A DNA stretch of 64,000 bases from an uncultured Chitinophaga sp. GTDB lineage: Bacteria > Bacteroidota > Bacteroidia > Cytophagales > Cyclobacteriaceae. Of the stretch, positions 46,545 to 55,325 are shown in pieces; within the stretch, counting starts at the first letter, position 1; each line of letters starts with the position of its first letter. Where the stretch lies: assembly GCA_902168205.1 (NCBI GenBank), contig CABHOK010000002.1, positions 744,001 to 808,000 on the forward strand, given 5' to 3'. Both the position numbers and the translations under genes were made by a program. Below the pieces are notes generated by a model that did no database searches, was not told where the DNA came from, and saw nothing but the letters and a program-made list of their open reading frames with translations.

Positions 46545-47906
46545 ATGAAAATGACAAAACGATCACTCAATATACTGCTGGCAACCGCAATTACGCTGCT
46601 TACAGCTGCCTGTGATAATGGCTATGAAACAATCTTCAATGAGTCTCCTGATGAGCGTGTAGAGCAGGCGTTGAATGAGTACAGTGCGTTGATCAACAGT
46701 GCGCCTTACGGCTGGAAAGCTTCTCTGTATACCGAAGCCGGTGCCGGATACTTTTATTACCTGGACTTCCAGGAAGATGGTAATGTAAACATGATATCCG
46801 ATTTCAATACCACAACTGCCGGCAATAGCATGGCTGGTACATGGGTATTGAAAGCCCTGCAGAAGCCTACACTGACGTTTGATACGTATTCCTATATACA
46901 CATGCCGGCTGATCCGGCTGGTAATGTGAACGGAGGCACCACGGGCGAAGGATTGCTTTCGGATTTTGAATTCACGTTTGTGCGGTCAGCAGGTGATAGC
47001 GTTATCATGAAAGGATTGAAGCACAAGACGGAGCTATATCTGGTTAAAGCAACGGAAGACGAAACAACGGCTATTCTCGGCGATGATATACTCCATATTC
47101 TGCAAAGTACCAACGGCTATATAGCAGACAATGCCGGGTTGAAACTCCAGTTGCCCGGAAATATAGTGGTGCCGGTAGCAATTGATGTGGCCCATAAGTT
47201 ATTTGCTGTGCAATACCTGTCGACAGACGGAACGAAGATCGAGACATTTATAGCACCGTTCACATTTTCGCTGCAGGGCATTGTATTGAAGACTCCCGCA
47301 TCCGTTAATGGAAATACATTCCGTGAACTTTATTGGAATGACGATGAGCAAGTATATGTAGCACAACTTGCAGCACCAACAGAACTTTTCAACGACACTG
47401 AGCCATTCCTTTTTCATCCATCCGTGCCGCTGCACAGCGTAATAGGACAACGCTATAAGAAAGTATATCTGCCGGAAAACCCGGAAGAAAACAGGTTGCC
47501 CGGACAGTCGGATGCTTTTGTGCAGGCTTATAACGAAGCTGCGGAAGGCATGTTGATCGGTCCGTATCAACTTACGTTACACGATATGGCCTTCAGCTTT
47601 GATGCGATTAATAAACTGATGTATTACGATGTGATCATCGCGCAGACCCGCGATGGCGTAACAAGCCGGTTTCTTGCGCAGTTCGTATACTCGTATACGA
47701 TTGATGAGACAGGACACGTAAAGTTCACAGCCATTGGCGGGAACAACAATGCCCAGGTAATTGCTTTCGATCTTCGCGTTATCCTGCAGCACTTTGAAGA
47801 TGATACCTTCAAGTTGGAATATATAGCCGGAGGATTCGAACTCATCAGCGGCTTTTATAGTCAGGAGGAACCGGAATATTCTTTCGCGGGATATCTCGGT
47901 AATTAA
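46545..47906 (+). CDS. DUF4302-type lipoprotein
   Basis: A 453-residue surface lipoprotein (LLTAAC, C23). The opening after the lipid anchor (DNGYETIFNESPDERVEQALNEYSALINSAPYGWKASLYTEAG) and YYLDFQEDGNVNMISDF fit DUF4302, a family usually found after SusC, SusD and the zinc metallohydrolase. Its function is not known; a binding role in the importer is inferred from position. It is 20 bases after the metallohydrolase gene. Confidence 0.82.
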   Translation: MKMTKRSLNILLATAITLLTAACDNGYETIFNESPDERVEQALNEYSALINSAPYGWKASLYTEAGAGYFYYLDFQEDGNVNMISDFNTTTAGNSMAGTWVLKALQKPTLTFDTYSYIHMPADPAGNVNGGTTGEGLLSDFEFTFVRSAGDSVIMKGLKHKTELYLVKATEDETTAILGDDILHILQSTNGYIADNAGLKLQLPGNIVVPVAIDVAHKLFAVQYLSTDGTKIETFIAPFTFSLQGIVLKTPASVNGNTFRELYWNDDEQVYVAQLAAPTELFNDTEPFLFHPSVPLHSVIGQRYKKVYLPENPEENRLPGQSDAFVQAYNEAAEGMLIGPYQLTLHDMAFSFDAINKLMYYDVIIAQTRDGVTSRFLAQFVYSYTIDETGHVKFTAIGGNNNAQVIAFDLRVILQHFEDDTFKLEYIAGGFELISGFYSQEEPEYSFAGYLGN

Positions 47907-47972
47907 TATACAATTGACTCAATACACTATTTATAAGATACTTACCAATTCCGGTAGGTTTAGGTTAATGGG

Positions 47973-48001
47973 AGTCTGTCTGGTGTAAAGCCAGGCAGAC
48001 T
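47973..48001 (+). other. Hairpin ahead of the small lipoprotein gene
   Basis: Eleven-base arms AGTCTGTCTGG and CCAGGCAGACT (one wobble) around a seven-base loop, 19 bases before the ATG at 48020, without a clear T-tract. It could reduce read-through from the operon or act on translation of the next gene. Confidence 0.5.
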
Positions 48002-48019
48002 TACTTGAAAAACAATTCT

Positions 48020-48475
48020 ATGAAATCAAGATATATACTTATGATTCTGCTGTCCGGCATGCTGATTTATACCGGGTGCAGCAGCGATGATGAACCAGAA
48101 ACATCCATCACAGAACAACAAATCGAAAAGCTGAAAGGCTCCTGGAGGGCCACAACGGTAACCCTTGACGAAGTTCAGCAAGACGATTACGATGCATTTA
48201 CACTCGCTATCACGGTCAACACGGCTACCAGTGTACACTATGCCATAACAGGTAATCCCGACTACAGTCCATGGGTATCTGAATTCGGGGGACGCTTTTC
48301 ATTTGACGAACGCGATCCTACAGCATACCTCATTCGCGAAGATGATGTAAGCATACAGTATAGTGTAACGGAAACGACCCTGGTGATGGAATTTACTTAC
48401 GAAGATGAATCAGCAGGTGGGAGACAGTCCTCTGTATCCGGTAATTGGAAGTTTACGTTTTCCAAAGTCCAATAG
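48020..48475 (+). CDS. Small lipoprotein, lipocalin-like, unknown function
   Basis: A 151-residue lipoprotein (MLIYTGC, C20) with an N-terminal EQQIEKLKGSWRATTVTLD segment, the type of opening seen in lipocalin-like Bacteroidota proteins, and a C-terminal SVSGNWKFTFSKVQ strand. The rest is predicted beta-rich. The frame extends to a TTG at 48005, but the ATG at 48020 fits the signal peptide. It is the last gene of the first import locus, separated from DUF4302 by about 110 bases with a hairpin. Confidence 0.78.
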   Translation: MKSRYILMILLSGMLIYTGCSSDDEPETSITEQQIEKLKGSWRATTVTLDEVQQDDYDAFTLAITVNTATSVHYAITGNPDYSPWVSEFGGRFSFDERDPTAYLIREDDVSIQYSVTETTLVMEFTYEDESAGGRQSSVSGNWKFTFSKVQ

Positions 48476-48496
48476 TAAAAAAAATAAGTATATATA

Positions 48497-49666
48497 TCAG
48501 AACTGTCGCTTGAGCGATGACTTGCGAACGATCAGCGTTGTCTTCAGAATTTTAGTCTCGGGTATAAAACAATCCGAAGTATCGTTCATTTGTTTGAATA
48601 AAAGATTAACAGCGGTTTTGCCAATTTCTGCCATCGGTTGAGCCAGGGTCGTGAGGCCAGGTTCAACCAGTGCAGAGGTGGGTTCATTGCTGAAACCTAC
48701 AACCGCGAGCTCATCCGGTATACGAATGCCTTTTTCTTTCGCTACCTGCATCGTAGCAATCGCAGCGGGATCATTCAGGGCAAACAATCCATCCGGACGA
48801 TCCGGTACATCCAGCAGATGCTGCGCACAATGCAACGCACTTTCCGGATTCAGATCATGGTATATAATGAGCGATTCATTCAACTCCATATCATGATGCA
48901 GTAGTGCGTCTTTATACCCTTGCAGCCTGTCGCGGCAAATCTGTAAATTCTGTGGTCCTGCTATATGGGCAATGCGTTTACAGCCGTTTTGAATCAGGTG
49001 TGTTACGCCCTGGTAAGCACCATCATAATCGTCCACAATAACTTTGGATGCACAGACATCCGTAGTAACGCGGTTGAAATATACTATAGGAATGCCGGCA
49101 CGTTCAAATTTCTTGAAGTGATCAACGTTCGGAGTCTTTCCCGTGAGAGATGCCAATATACCATCCACCCGGCTCGACATGAGCACATTGGTATTGTCGA
49201 TCTCCGTTTGATACGATTCGTTTGACTGGCAGATCAGCACATGGTAGCCAGCAGGGTTTGCTATCTCTTGTGCGCCAATAATTACATACGGAAAAAAACT
49301 GTTGATGAACTCCGGCACGATGATACCAATCGTGAGACTTTTACTTTTGGCAAGTCCGTACGCAAGCAGGTTCGGTTGATAGTCGAGTTTCTTGGCTACA
49401 TCAAGTACGGCCTTGCGTGTTTCCTCATTAATGTCAGCGTGTCCATGAAGGGCACGCGATACAGTTGATTTTGAGATCTGAAGTTCGCGCGCTATATCTA
49501 CAATCGTAGGTTGATGTTTCCGGGAAGAATTGGTAGCAATAGAGATCTCTGCAGCGGGAAGTGTAAAATAATAATCACACCGGGCGCAGTAATAGCGCTG
49601 CTTTCCGCGTATAATTCCCGCCTTCGCAATGGCGTCAACTTCGCTGCATTTAACACATTTGATCAT
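48497..49666 (-). CDS. LacI-family transcriptional regulator with N-terminal zinc ribbon
   Basis: The 389-residue protein begins with a four-cysteine ribbon (C4, C7, C27, C30: CVKC ... YCARC), like that of InsA-type transposase or ribosomal zinc ribbons. A LacI helix-turn-helix follows (TIVDIARELQISKSTVSRALHG, 53-75) with hinge YQPNLLAYGLAKSKS, and a periplasmic-binding-like sugar sensor (LTIGIIVPEFINSFFPYVI ... GLFALNDPAAIATM ... VVGFSNEP). It is divergent from the second susC and is likely its regulator. The extra ribbon is not part of standard LacI proteins and may help DNA binding or partner contact. Confidence 0.93.
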   Translation of the reverse strand: MIKCVKCSEVDAIAKAGIIRGKQRYYCARCDYYFTLPAAEISIATNSSRKHQPTIVDIARELQISKSTVSRALHGHADINEETRKAVLDVAKKLDYQPNLLAYGLAKSKSLTIGIIVPEFINSFFPYVIIGAQEIANPAGYHVLICQSNESYQTEIDNTNVLMSSRVDGILASLTGKTPNVDHFKKFERAGIPIVYFNRVTTDVCASKVIVDDYDGAYQGVTHLIQNGCKRIAHIAGPQNLQICRDRLQGYKDALLHHDMELNESLIIYHDLNPESALHCAQHLLDVPDRPDGLFALNDPAAIATMQVAKEKGIRIPDELAVVGFSNEPTSALVEPGLTTLAQPMAEIGKTAVNLLFKQMNDTSDCFIPETKILKTTLIVRKSSLKRQF

Positions 49667-49712
49667 CCCCGGAACTGAATATTTCTGAAAAAATAGTCAT
49701 CTCGAAACATAC

Positions 49713-49728
49713 TTGCAAACCGTTGCAA
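49713..49728. promoter_or_regulatory. Candidate LacI-type operator
   Basis: TTGCAAACCGTTGCAA is an imperfect palindrome (12 of 16 positions symmetrical) centred on CG/C, as LacI-family operators usually are. It lies 47 bases upstream of the regulator start and 130 upstream of susC. Confidence 0.35.
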
Positions 49729-49760
49729 AGTCAGTCATCCCGTACTCAAAAAATATCGTG

Positions 49761-49784
49761 ACCGGTTGCGAAAGCGTTCCCGGT
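49761..49784. promoter_or_regulatory. Second candidate operator
   Basis: ACCGG ... CCGGT ends bracket TTGCGAAAGCGTTC, a GAAAGCGTTC core that resembles LacI/GalR half-sites. It lies in the same divergent region, 77 bases before susC. Confidence 0.35.
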
Positions 49785-49860
49785 ACTTCCTGTTTCCATA
49801 TTTCAATCGTTTGATATTGCGCGGAATGGTGCAACTGGTATTTTTCCGACACCAAATCAA

Positions 49861-52800
49861 ATGCCTATGAAAAAATTGTTTACCCGGTCCACTTACTTCA
49901 TGGTAACGATGGCCATGCTGTTGAGCTGGTCAGATCTATGCGCACAAACCTTTGCCGTAAAAGGAAAGATAATGTCAGAGACAGGCGATCCGCTGCCTGG
50001 TGTGAACGTGCTTGTAAAAGGTACTTCAAAAGGAAGTGTTACTGATTCAGACGGTCAGTATGCATTAGACAACGTAACGGCTACAGATATACTCGTCATC
50101 TCCTTCATAGGGTATAACACTGAGGAGATTGTAGTCGGAGGAAGGACTTCAATTGATGTTAATCTCACGCCTGATGTACAAACCCTGAGTGAAGTTGTGG
50201 TTGTCGGATACGGTACCCAACGCAAAGTGGAAACAACGGGGGCCATTGCTTCTGTAAAAGCCGAAGATATAATTCAGACTCCGGTAACAAACGTAGCACA
50301 AGGCTTGCAGGCGCGGATGGCCGGAGTACAGATTACACAAAATTCATCCGCTCCCGGTGGTAACATCAGCGTACGCGTACGCGGTACAAATTCGATCAAC
50401 GGAACATCCGAACCGCTATATATAGTGGATGGTATACAGATCTCCAACAGCGGAGGCGTTAACGAAGTGAGTCCGCTGTCGACTATAAATCCGAGCGATA
50501 TTGAATCGGTAGAAGTATTGAAAGATGCATCGGCCACGGCTATATATGGATCGCGTGGTGCGAATGGTGTTGTGCTCATTACCACCAAGCGCGGTCAAAG
50601 CGGATCTACGCGTGTTATGTACGATGGTTACTACGGAGTGCAGGAAGTAACGAAGACAATTGATGTGCTGAGTGCATCCGAGTTTGCACAGCTTGAAAAC
50701 GAAATATATAAGAGTGCTATATATGCTGATCCGGCTGCGGAAGGGCAAGGCGTAAATTACCAGGACCTCATTTTCCGCAAGGCACCTATTCAGAATCACC
50801 AGCTTTCGATCAGCGGTGGAAATGATAAAACACAACTCGCGCTATCTACCAATTACTTCAACCAGGATGGTATTATCATCAACTCAAACTTTACGCGCTA
50901 CTCGTTGCGATTGAATCTCGATCACCGCATCAGTGATCGTATAAAATTCGGAACCAGTATACTGGGCAGTTACTCCATTAACAAAGGTATCACTACAGGT
51001 TCTACTGATATAGATGCAGGTGCAATTCTTAACAGCATTGTCGGTGCAGCTATAGGAGCACCACCAACCCTGCAACCGTATCGTGCAGACGGAACGATAT
51101 ATCCGTTCGGAGAGCAGCGCGATGGACGTTACCGCGAAGTAACCAACCCGTTGGGACTTGCAGAAATATTGAATCGCACAGCCGTGAAACGCACCCTGGT
51201 AAATCTATACGGTGAAGCCAAGCTACTGGAAGGACTGACGTATCGCGCTTCCTTTAACGTTGACTTGCAAAGTAACCTGAACGATTATTACTCGCCACTC
51301 TATATCATTTCTAAAAATGACTTGAATGCCAATTCAGGTACAGCGTCCAAAATGAATTCGAATAATACGGTATTGCTGCATGAAAGTATACTAACATACT
51401 TGAAGACATTCTCAGAACAGCATTCATTGAAATTCACAGGTGTATTTGCTACACAAAGCAACCTGTATAACATGAACCGCATCAACGCCAATGGTTTCCC
51501 GAATGATGCTACCAAAAACGAAGCGTTGCAATTGGCGGCCAACCGTACCGTTAGCAGCAGCCGCTCTTCCGAACGTCTGGACTCTTATATGGGACGTGTG
51601 AATTATGGTTTTAAAGACAAGTACTTCGTAGACTTCACAGCACGGGTTGATGGTTCAAGTAAATTCGGTGCGAATCATAAATATGGTTTCTTCCCGGCCG
51701 TAGCAGCCGGATGGCGCATCATTGAAGAGAGCTTCATGCAGAAGGTGAGCGTGTTCAGTGATCTGAAACTCCGCGGTAGCTATGGATTAACAGGTAACTC
51801 AGGAGCACTCAGCGCGTACCAATCACTGGCGACAGTTTCTTCATCTGGCAGCGATTATCAATTTGATCACGTATATACTACCGGTATAAATCCGGATCGT
51901 ATTGCCAACCCCGATCTGCGGTGGGAGAAATCAACACAGCTTAACATTGGTCTTGATATAAGTGTGCTGGAGAACCGACTGAATTTCACAGCCGATGTTT
52001 ATAAGAAGAATACCAAAGACCTGCTCTATGTAAAATCCCTGCCATTGTCGTCCGGGTATAGCAGTATTACCGGTAACTATGCAGAGCTTGAAAATAAAGG
52101 ATTGGAACTGGCCGTGAATGCCCGCGTACTGGACGCTGCCGTGCAATGGAACGTATCGGCCAATGCTACATTCAACCGGAACAAAGTACTCGACCTCGAT
52201 GGCGGAACAACAACGGAACGTTTCGTTACCAACTACACCATTCTGCGCGTAGGCTCTCCGTTGGGATTGTTTAAAACGTACCTGTATGATGGCGTATACC
52301 AGACAGGCGAAGCATTTCTGCCAGGATCAGACGGACGCACCGGTGGTCCGAAAGTAAAAGACTTCAGTGGCGATGGTACCATTACCGCTGCCGACCAGGT
52401 ATTAACAGGTAATCCAAATCCTGATTTCATTTTCGGGTTCTCGTCCAACCTGCGCTATAAGAATTTTGACTTCAGCATTTTTCTCTCCGGTAGTTATGGT
52501 AATGATATCTATAACCTGAGCCGCTATTCATTCGAGAATCCGTTGGGACAGCGCAATCTGTTAAAGGAAACAGCCAACCATTGGACAGCCGATAATCCGA
52601 ACAACGAATATGTAGGTGGTTACCCCGGTGGACGTTTGCCGATCAGCGATCGCTTTGTAGAAGATGGTTCATACCTGCGCTGCAAGAATATATCGCTTGG
52701 CTATACATTGCCCGAGATCAAAGGCATCAACCGTGCAAGAATATATATCAGTGCCAACAACCTGTTCACCGTTACCAACTATAGCGGTTTCGATCCGGAA

Positions 52801-52899
52801 GTAAACTCCTTCGGAGGATCCAATACGGCCATCGGTGTGGACAACCTGGTATATCCCGCAGCTAAAACATTTCTGGGTGGTGTTCAGATTACTTTCTAG
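49861..52899 (+). CDS. SusC/RagA-family TonB-dependent transporter (no STN domain)
   Basis: A 1012-residue outer-membrane importer. Signal peptide to about 29 (SDLCAQ), then the carboxypeptidase-like repeat (AVKGKIMSETGDPLPGVNVLVKGTSKG), TonB box-like VVVGYGTQRK, plug (TPVTNVAQGLQARMAGVQITQNSSAPGG, EVLKDASATAIYGSRGANGVVLITTKRG) and barrel ending AKTFLGGVQITF. It lacks the STN domain of the first SusC, matching control by the LacI protein and not by sigma/anti-sigma. SusD follows after 29 bases. Confidence 0.95.
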   Translation: MPMKKLFTRSTYFMVTMAMLLSWSDLCAQTFAVKGKIMSETGDPLPGVNVLVKGTSKGSVTDSDGQYALDNVTATDILVISFIGYNTEEIVVGGRTSIDVNLTPDVQTLSEVVVVGYGTQRKVETTGAIASVKAEDIIQTPVTNVAQGLQARMAGVQITQNSSAPGGNISVRVRGTNSINGTSEPLYIVDGIQISNSGGVNEVSPLSTINPSDIESVEVLKDASATAIYGSRGANGVVLITTKRGQSGSTRVMYDGYYGVQEVTKTIDVLSASEFAQLENEIYKSAIYADPAAEGQGVNYQDLIFRKAPIQNHQLSISGGNDKTQLALSTNYFNQDGIIINSNFTRYSLRLNLDHRISDRIKFGTSILGSYSINKGITTGSTDIDAGAILNSIVGAAIGAPPTLQPYRADGTIYPFGEQRDGRYREVTNPLGLAEILNRTAVKRTLVNLYGEAKLLEGLTYRASFNVDLQSNLNDYYSPLYIISKNDLNANSGTASKMNSNNTVLLHESILTYLKTFSEQHSLKFTGVFATQSNLYNMNRINANGFPNDATKNEALQLAANRTVSSSRSSERLDSYMGRVNYGFKDKYFVDFTARVDGSSKFGANHKYGFFPAVAAGWRIIEESFMQKVSVFSDLKLRGSYGLTGNSGALSAYQSLATVSSSGSDYQFDHVYTTGINPDRIANPDLRWEKSTQLNIGLDISVLENRLNFTADVYKKNTKDLLYVKSLPLSSGYSSITGNYAELENKGLELAVNARVLDAAVQWNVSANATFNRNKVLDLDGGTTTERFVTNYTILRVGSPLGLFKTYLYDGVYQTGEAFLPGSDGRTGGPKVKDFSGDGTITAADQVLTGNPNPDFIFGFSSNLRYKNFDFSIFLSGSYGNDIYNLSRYSFENPLGQRNLLKETANHWTADNPNNEYVGGYPGGRLPISDRFVEDGSYLRCKNISLGYTLPEIKGINRARIYISANNLFTVTNYSGFDPEVNSFGGSNTAIGVDNLVYPAAKTFLGGVQITF

Positions 52900-52928
52900 G
52901 CAGGACTATCTATCATAATCGAACGAAC

Positions 52929-54413
52929 ATGAAAAAAAACATTTATACTCCCATCATCGTTCTGCTTGCTACACTTACTTCCTGCGAGCTTAACGAAACT
53001 GTATACTCTTCGATCTTTACAGAGAACTTCTATAAAACTGCTCAGGATGCTGAAGCCGCCATGACTGCGGCTTACGATCCGATTGGTGATATGTATAGCG
53101 GCCCGGCAGCCGTACTCATATCCGATTTCAGTGCCGATCAAACCTATCCGCGTGCCGTGGTGGGCAGAAATACATTGACATTGTTCTCGTACGATGCAAA
53201 CTATACAACGCAGAAAAGTTTCAGCAGAACATTTGAATCGCCTCAACAGGTTTGGTCATCCAGCTATGATGGCATTGAAAAAGCAAACTGGATCATTGCG
53301 AAAGTTCCGGCCACCACGATGGATGAGACACGCAAAAGTCAGATATTGGGAGAAGCTTACTTCCTCCGCGCGTTTTACCACTGGATGCTTACCAAGAATT
53401 TTGGTGATGTGATTGTGAAGACAGAACCGAGCACGACTGAGAAAGAAGCATACGCTGAAAAGAAAACGCAGGCCGAAGTATACGAACAGATCTATGCTGA
53501 TCTCGACCAGGCACTGGCCACATCATTGCCTTCGTATCCGAATGTTACCAAGGGCAGACCTTCAAAAGAGGTAGCCTCTGCGTTGTATGCCAAGGCTGCC
53601 TTATACAACGGTGATTGGGACATTGCTCTTCAAAAGGCGAAAGACGTGATCACGTCCGGTAAATATACTTTGATGGAGGATGTGCGCGATGTATACAGAC
53701 CGGAAAAGGAAGATATAGCACGTGCCGAAAACATGTGGGCGTTTGAAGCGGAGACAACTACACCCGGGCGGTCACACCAGTTGCTGGGACTCTACGGCCC
53801 TCCCGGAAGTGCTGCTCCGGCCTATGGTAAAACTACATTTGGTTCACTCTTCGCGTACCAGGCTTTCTTTAATTCTTTTGATCCGTTGGATGAACGAAGA
53901 CTTCTGCTGGACACAACCTATGTTGATAAGACTGGCAAGACCGTGCCACAGAAAAGTGTAACACCCATAACACAAAAAGCTGTGCTTGTGAAAAAATACC
54001 AGGAAGCCAATAATGTAGGCAGTAACACTTCGTGCAACATTGCTATTTTTCGTCTTGCTGATATATACCTGATTGCAGCCGAAGCCGAGGCACGGGTTAA
54101 CGGAGCAACCACCGATGCTTATGATTTTATACAGGCTGTACGCGATCGTGCCGGACTCGATGATCTGCCATCGGGGTTAACGCAAGATCAATTCATTGAA
54201 GCAGTGTTACAGGAACGGTCGTGGGAACTCTTCGGAGAAGGCGACCGCTGGTATGATCTTACACGCACGGATAAATTTCTGACGGTGATACCGACTGCTG
54301 TGAATGATGTATTCCCAACCAGACCGGTACAAGCGAAAAATAAATACTTCCCGATTCCGCAGGACGAGATCAATGCGAATCCACTCATTCAACAGAATGA
54401 TCCCTGGAAATAG
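52929..54413 (+). CDS. RagB/SusD-family nutrient-binding lipoprotein
   Basis: 494 residues, lipoprotein signal ending at C19 (LATLTSCEL). SusD features: TAQDAEAAMTAAYDPIGDMY, KSQILGEAYFLRAFYHWMLTKNFGDVIV, SIEVASALYAKAALY-like helix (RPSKEVASALYAKAALYNGDW), IAIFRLADIYLIAAEAEARVNG and C-terminal VLQERSWELFGEGDRWYDLTR, PIPQDEINANPLIQQND. It should bind the glycan at the surface and close over the SusC channel. Confidence 0.94.
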   Translation: MKKNIYTPIIVLLATLTSCELNETVYSSIFTENFYKTAQDAEAAMTAAYDPIGDMYSGPAAVLISDFSADQTYPRAVVGRNTLTLFSYDANYTTQKSFSRTFESPQQVWSSSYDGIEKANWIIAKVPATTMDETRKSQILGEAYFLRAFYHWMLTKNFGDVIVKTEPSTTEKEAYAEKKTQAEVYEQIYADLDQALATSLPSYPNVTKGRPSKEVASALYAKAALYNGDWDIALQKAKDVITSGKYTLMEDVRDVYRPEKEDIARAENMWAFEAETTTPGRSHQLLGLYGPPGSAAPAYGKTTFGSLFAYQAFFNSFDPLDERRLLLDTTYVDKTGKTVPQKSVTPITQKAVLVKKYQEANNVGSNTSCNIAIFRLADIYLIAAEAEARVNGATTDAYDFIQAVRDRAGLDDLPSGLTQDQFIEAVLQERSWELFGEGDRWYDLTRTDKFLTVIPTAVNDVFPTRPVQAKNKYFPIPQDEINANPLIQQNDPWK

Positions 54414-54437
54414 TTTGACATATATAGGTTGATATAA

Positions 54438-55325
54438 ATGAAGCAGCAAGGTAAAGGCATGGTAACAGGAAATATAGTAGGGATGGCTGAACGTTCAGGC
54501 TTCCTGCTTACCATGTTGCTGCTTATTGTCATGGTTACACAAGCGCAACACCAACAACTGTTTTTAATTGCCGGGCAGAGTAACGCAGTAGGGCAGGGCG
54601 ATGCAAATACATCCATACGATGTAAGCCCGGCACCGCGTATGAGTACAGTGTAACAGCAGATTCTCTTTTCTCGCTGCAAGACCCCACCGGTTATAGCGA
54701 ACTGAACTTTGAAAGAGCGCGAACCGGAAGTATAGTACCTGCCTTCGCCTCGGTATATAATCAACTTACGGGAAGTAAAGTTATTATTATATCCGCAGCA
54801 CGTGGAGGGAGTTCCTGTCATGCGAAAGCAGAGCTCGAGAATTATGGGACATGGTCAGCTACCGGTAGATTACCCTTGTTCAACGGAACGCTCGAAAAAG
54901 TGCAAGGTGCATGTAAAAAGACAAAGCTTCCGTTAAGCGGAATAATCTGGTTGCAGGGTGAGCGCGATGCCAACGCGATCAATACGCAGCAACTTACACC
55001 GGAGGAGTATAAGCAGGCACTACAGGATGTGATTATACGGTTCAGAAAAGCATTGTCCTGGCAAGTACCTTTCTATATTGTGCTGACAGGCTATTATAAA
55101 GATCACGCCAATTATGGTTTTGATTGCGTGCGTGCTCAGCAGGAACGAGTAGCTACTGAAATTCCAGACACTTATATAGTATACCGTGATACCAACGTAT
55201 TTATAGAAAAGGGATGGATGAAAGATGCAATCCACTATAACCAGGAAGGACTGAACGCGATCGGCAGTGCCATTGCCACGGTAATCAGTAAACAAGTAGA
55301 CAAACAGATTAAGTATAACAAATGA
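54438..55325 (+). CDS. SGNH/SASA-type carbohydrate acetylesterase
   Basis: A 295-residue exported esterase. A hydrophobic signal (LLTMLLLIVMVTQAQ) precedes the nucleophile block FLIAGQSNAVGQG (S48). SAARGGSSC, IIWLQGERDANA and the catalytic Asp-His pair in KDAIHYNQEGLNAIG complete the set. Such domains (CE6/SASA type) remove O-acetyl groups from sugars. The stop overlaps the GH2 start as ATGA, so deacetylation and hydrolysis are co-produced. Confidence 0.88.
   Translation: MKQQGKGMVTGNIVGMAERSGFLLTMLLLIVMVTQAQHQQLFLIAGQSNAVGQGDANTSIRCKPGTAYEYSVTADSLFSLQDPTGYSELNFERARTGSIVPAFASVYNQLTGSKVIIISAARGGSSCHAKAELENYGTWSATGRLPLFNGTLEKVQGACKKTKLPLSGIIWLQGERDANAINTQQLTPEEYKQALQDVIIRFRKALSWQVPFYIVLTGYYKDHANYGFDCVRAQQERVATEIPDTYIVYRDTNVFIEKGWMKDAIHYNQEGLNAIGSAIATVISKQVDKQIKYNK

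Noticed and set aside
48497-49666. Transposase, because of the InsA-like zinc ribbon
   Set aside because: The rest of the protein is a complete LacI regulator, and no inverted repeats or catalytic transposase domain are present.
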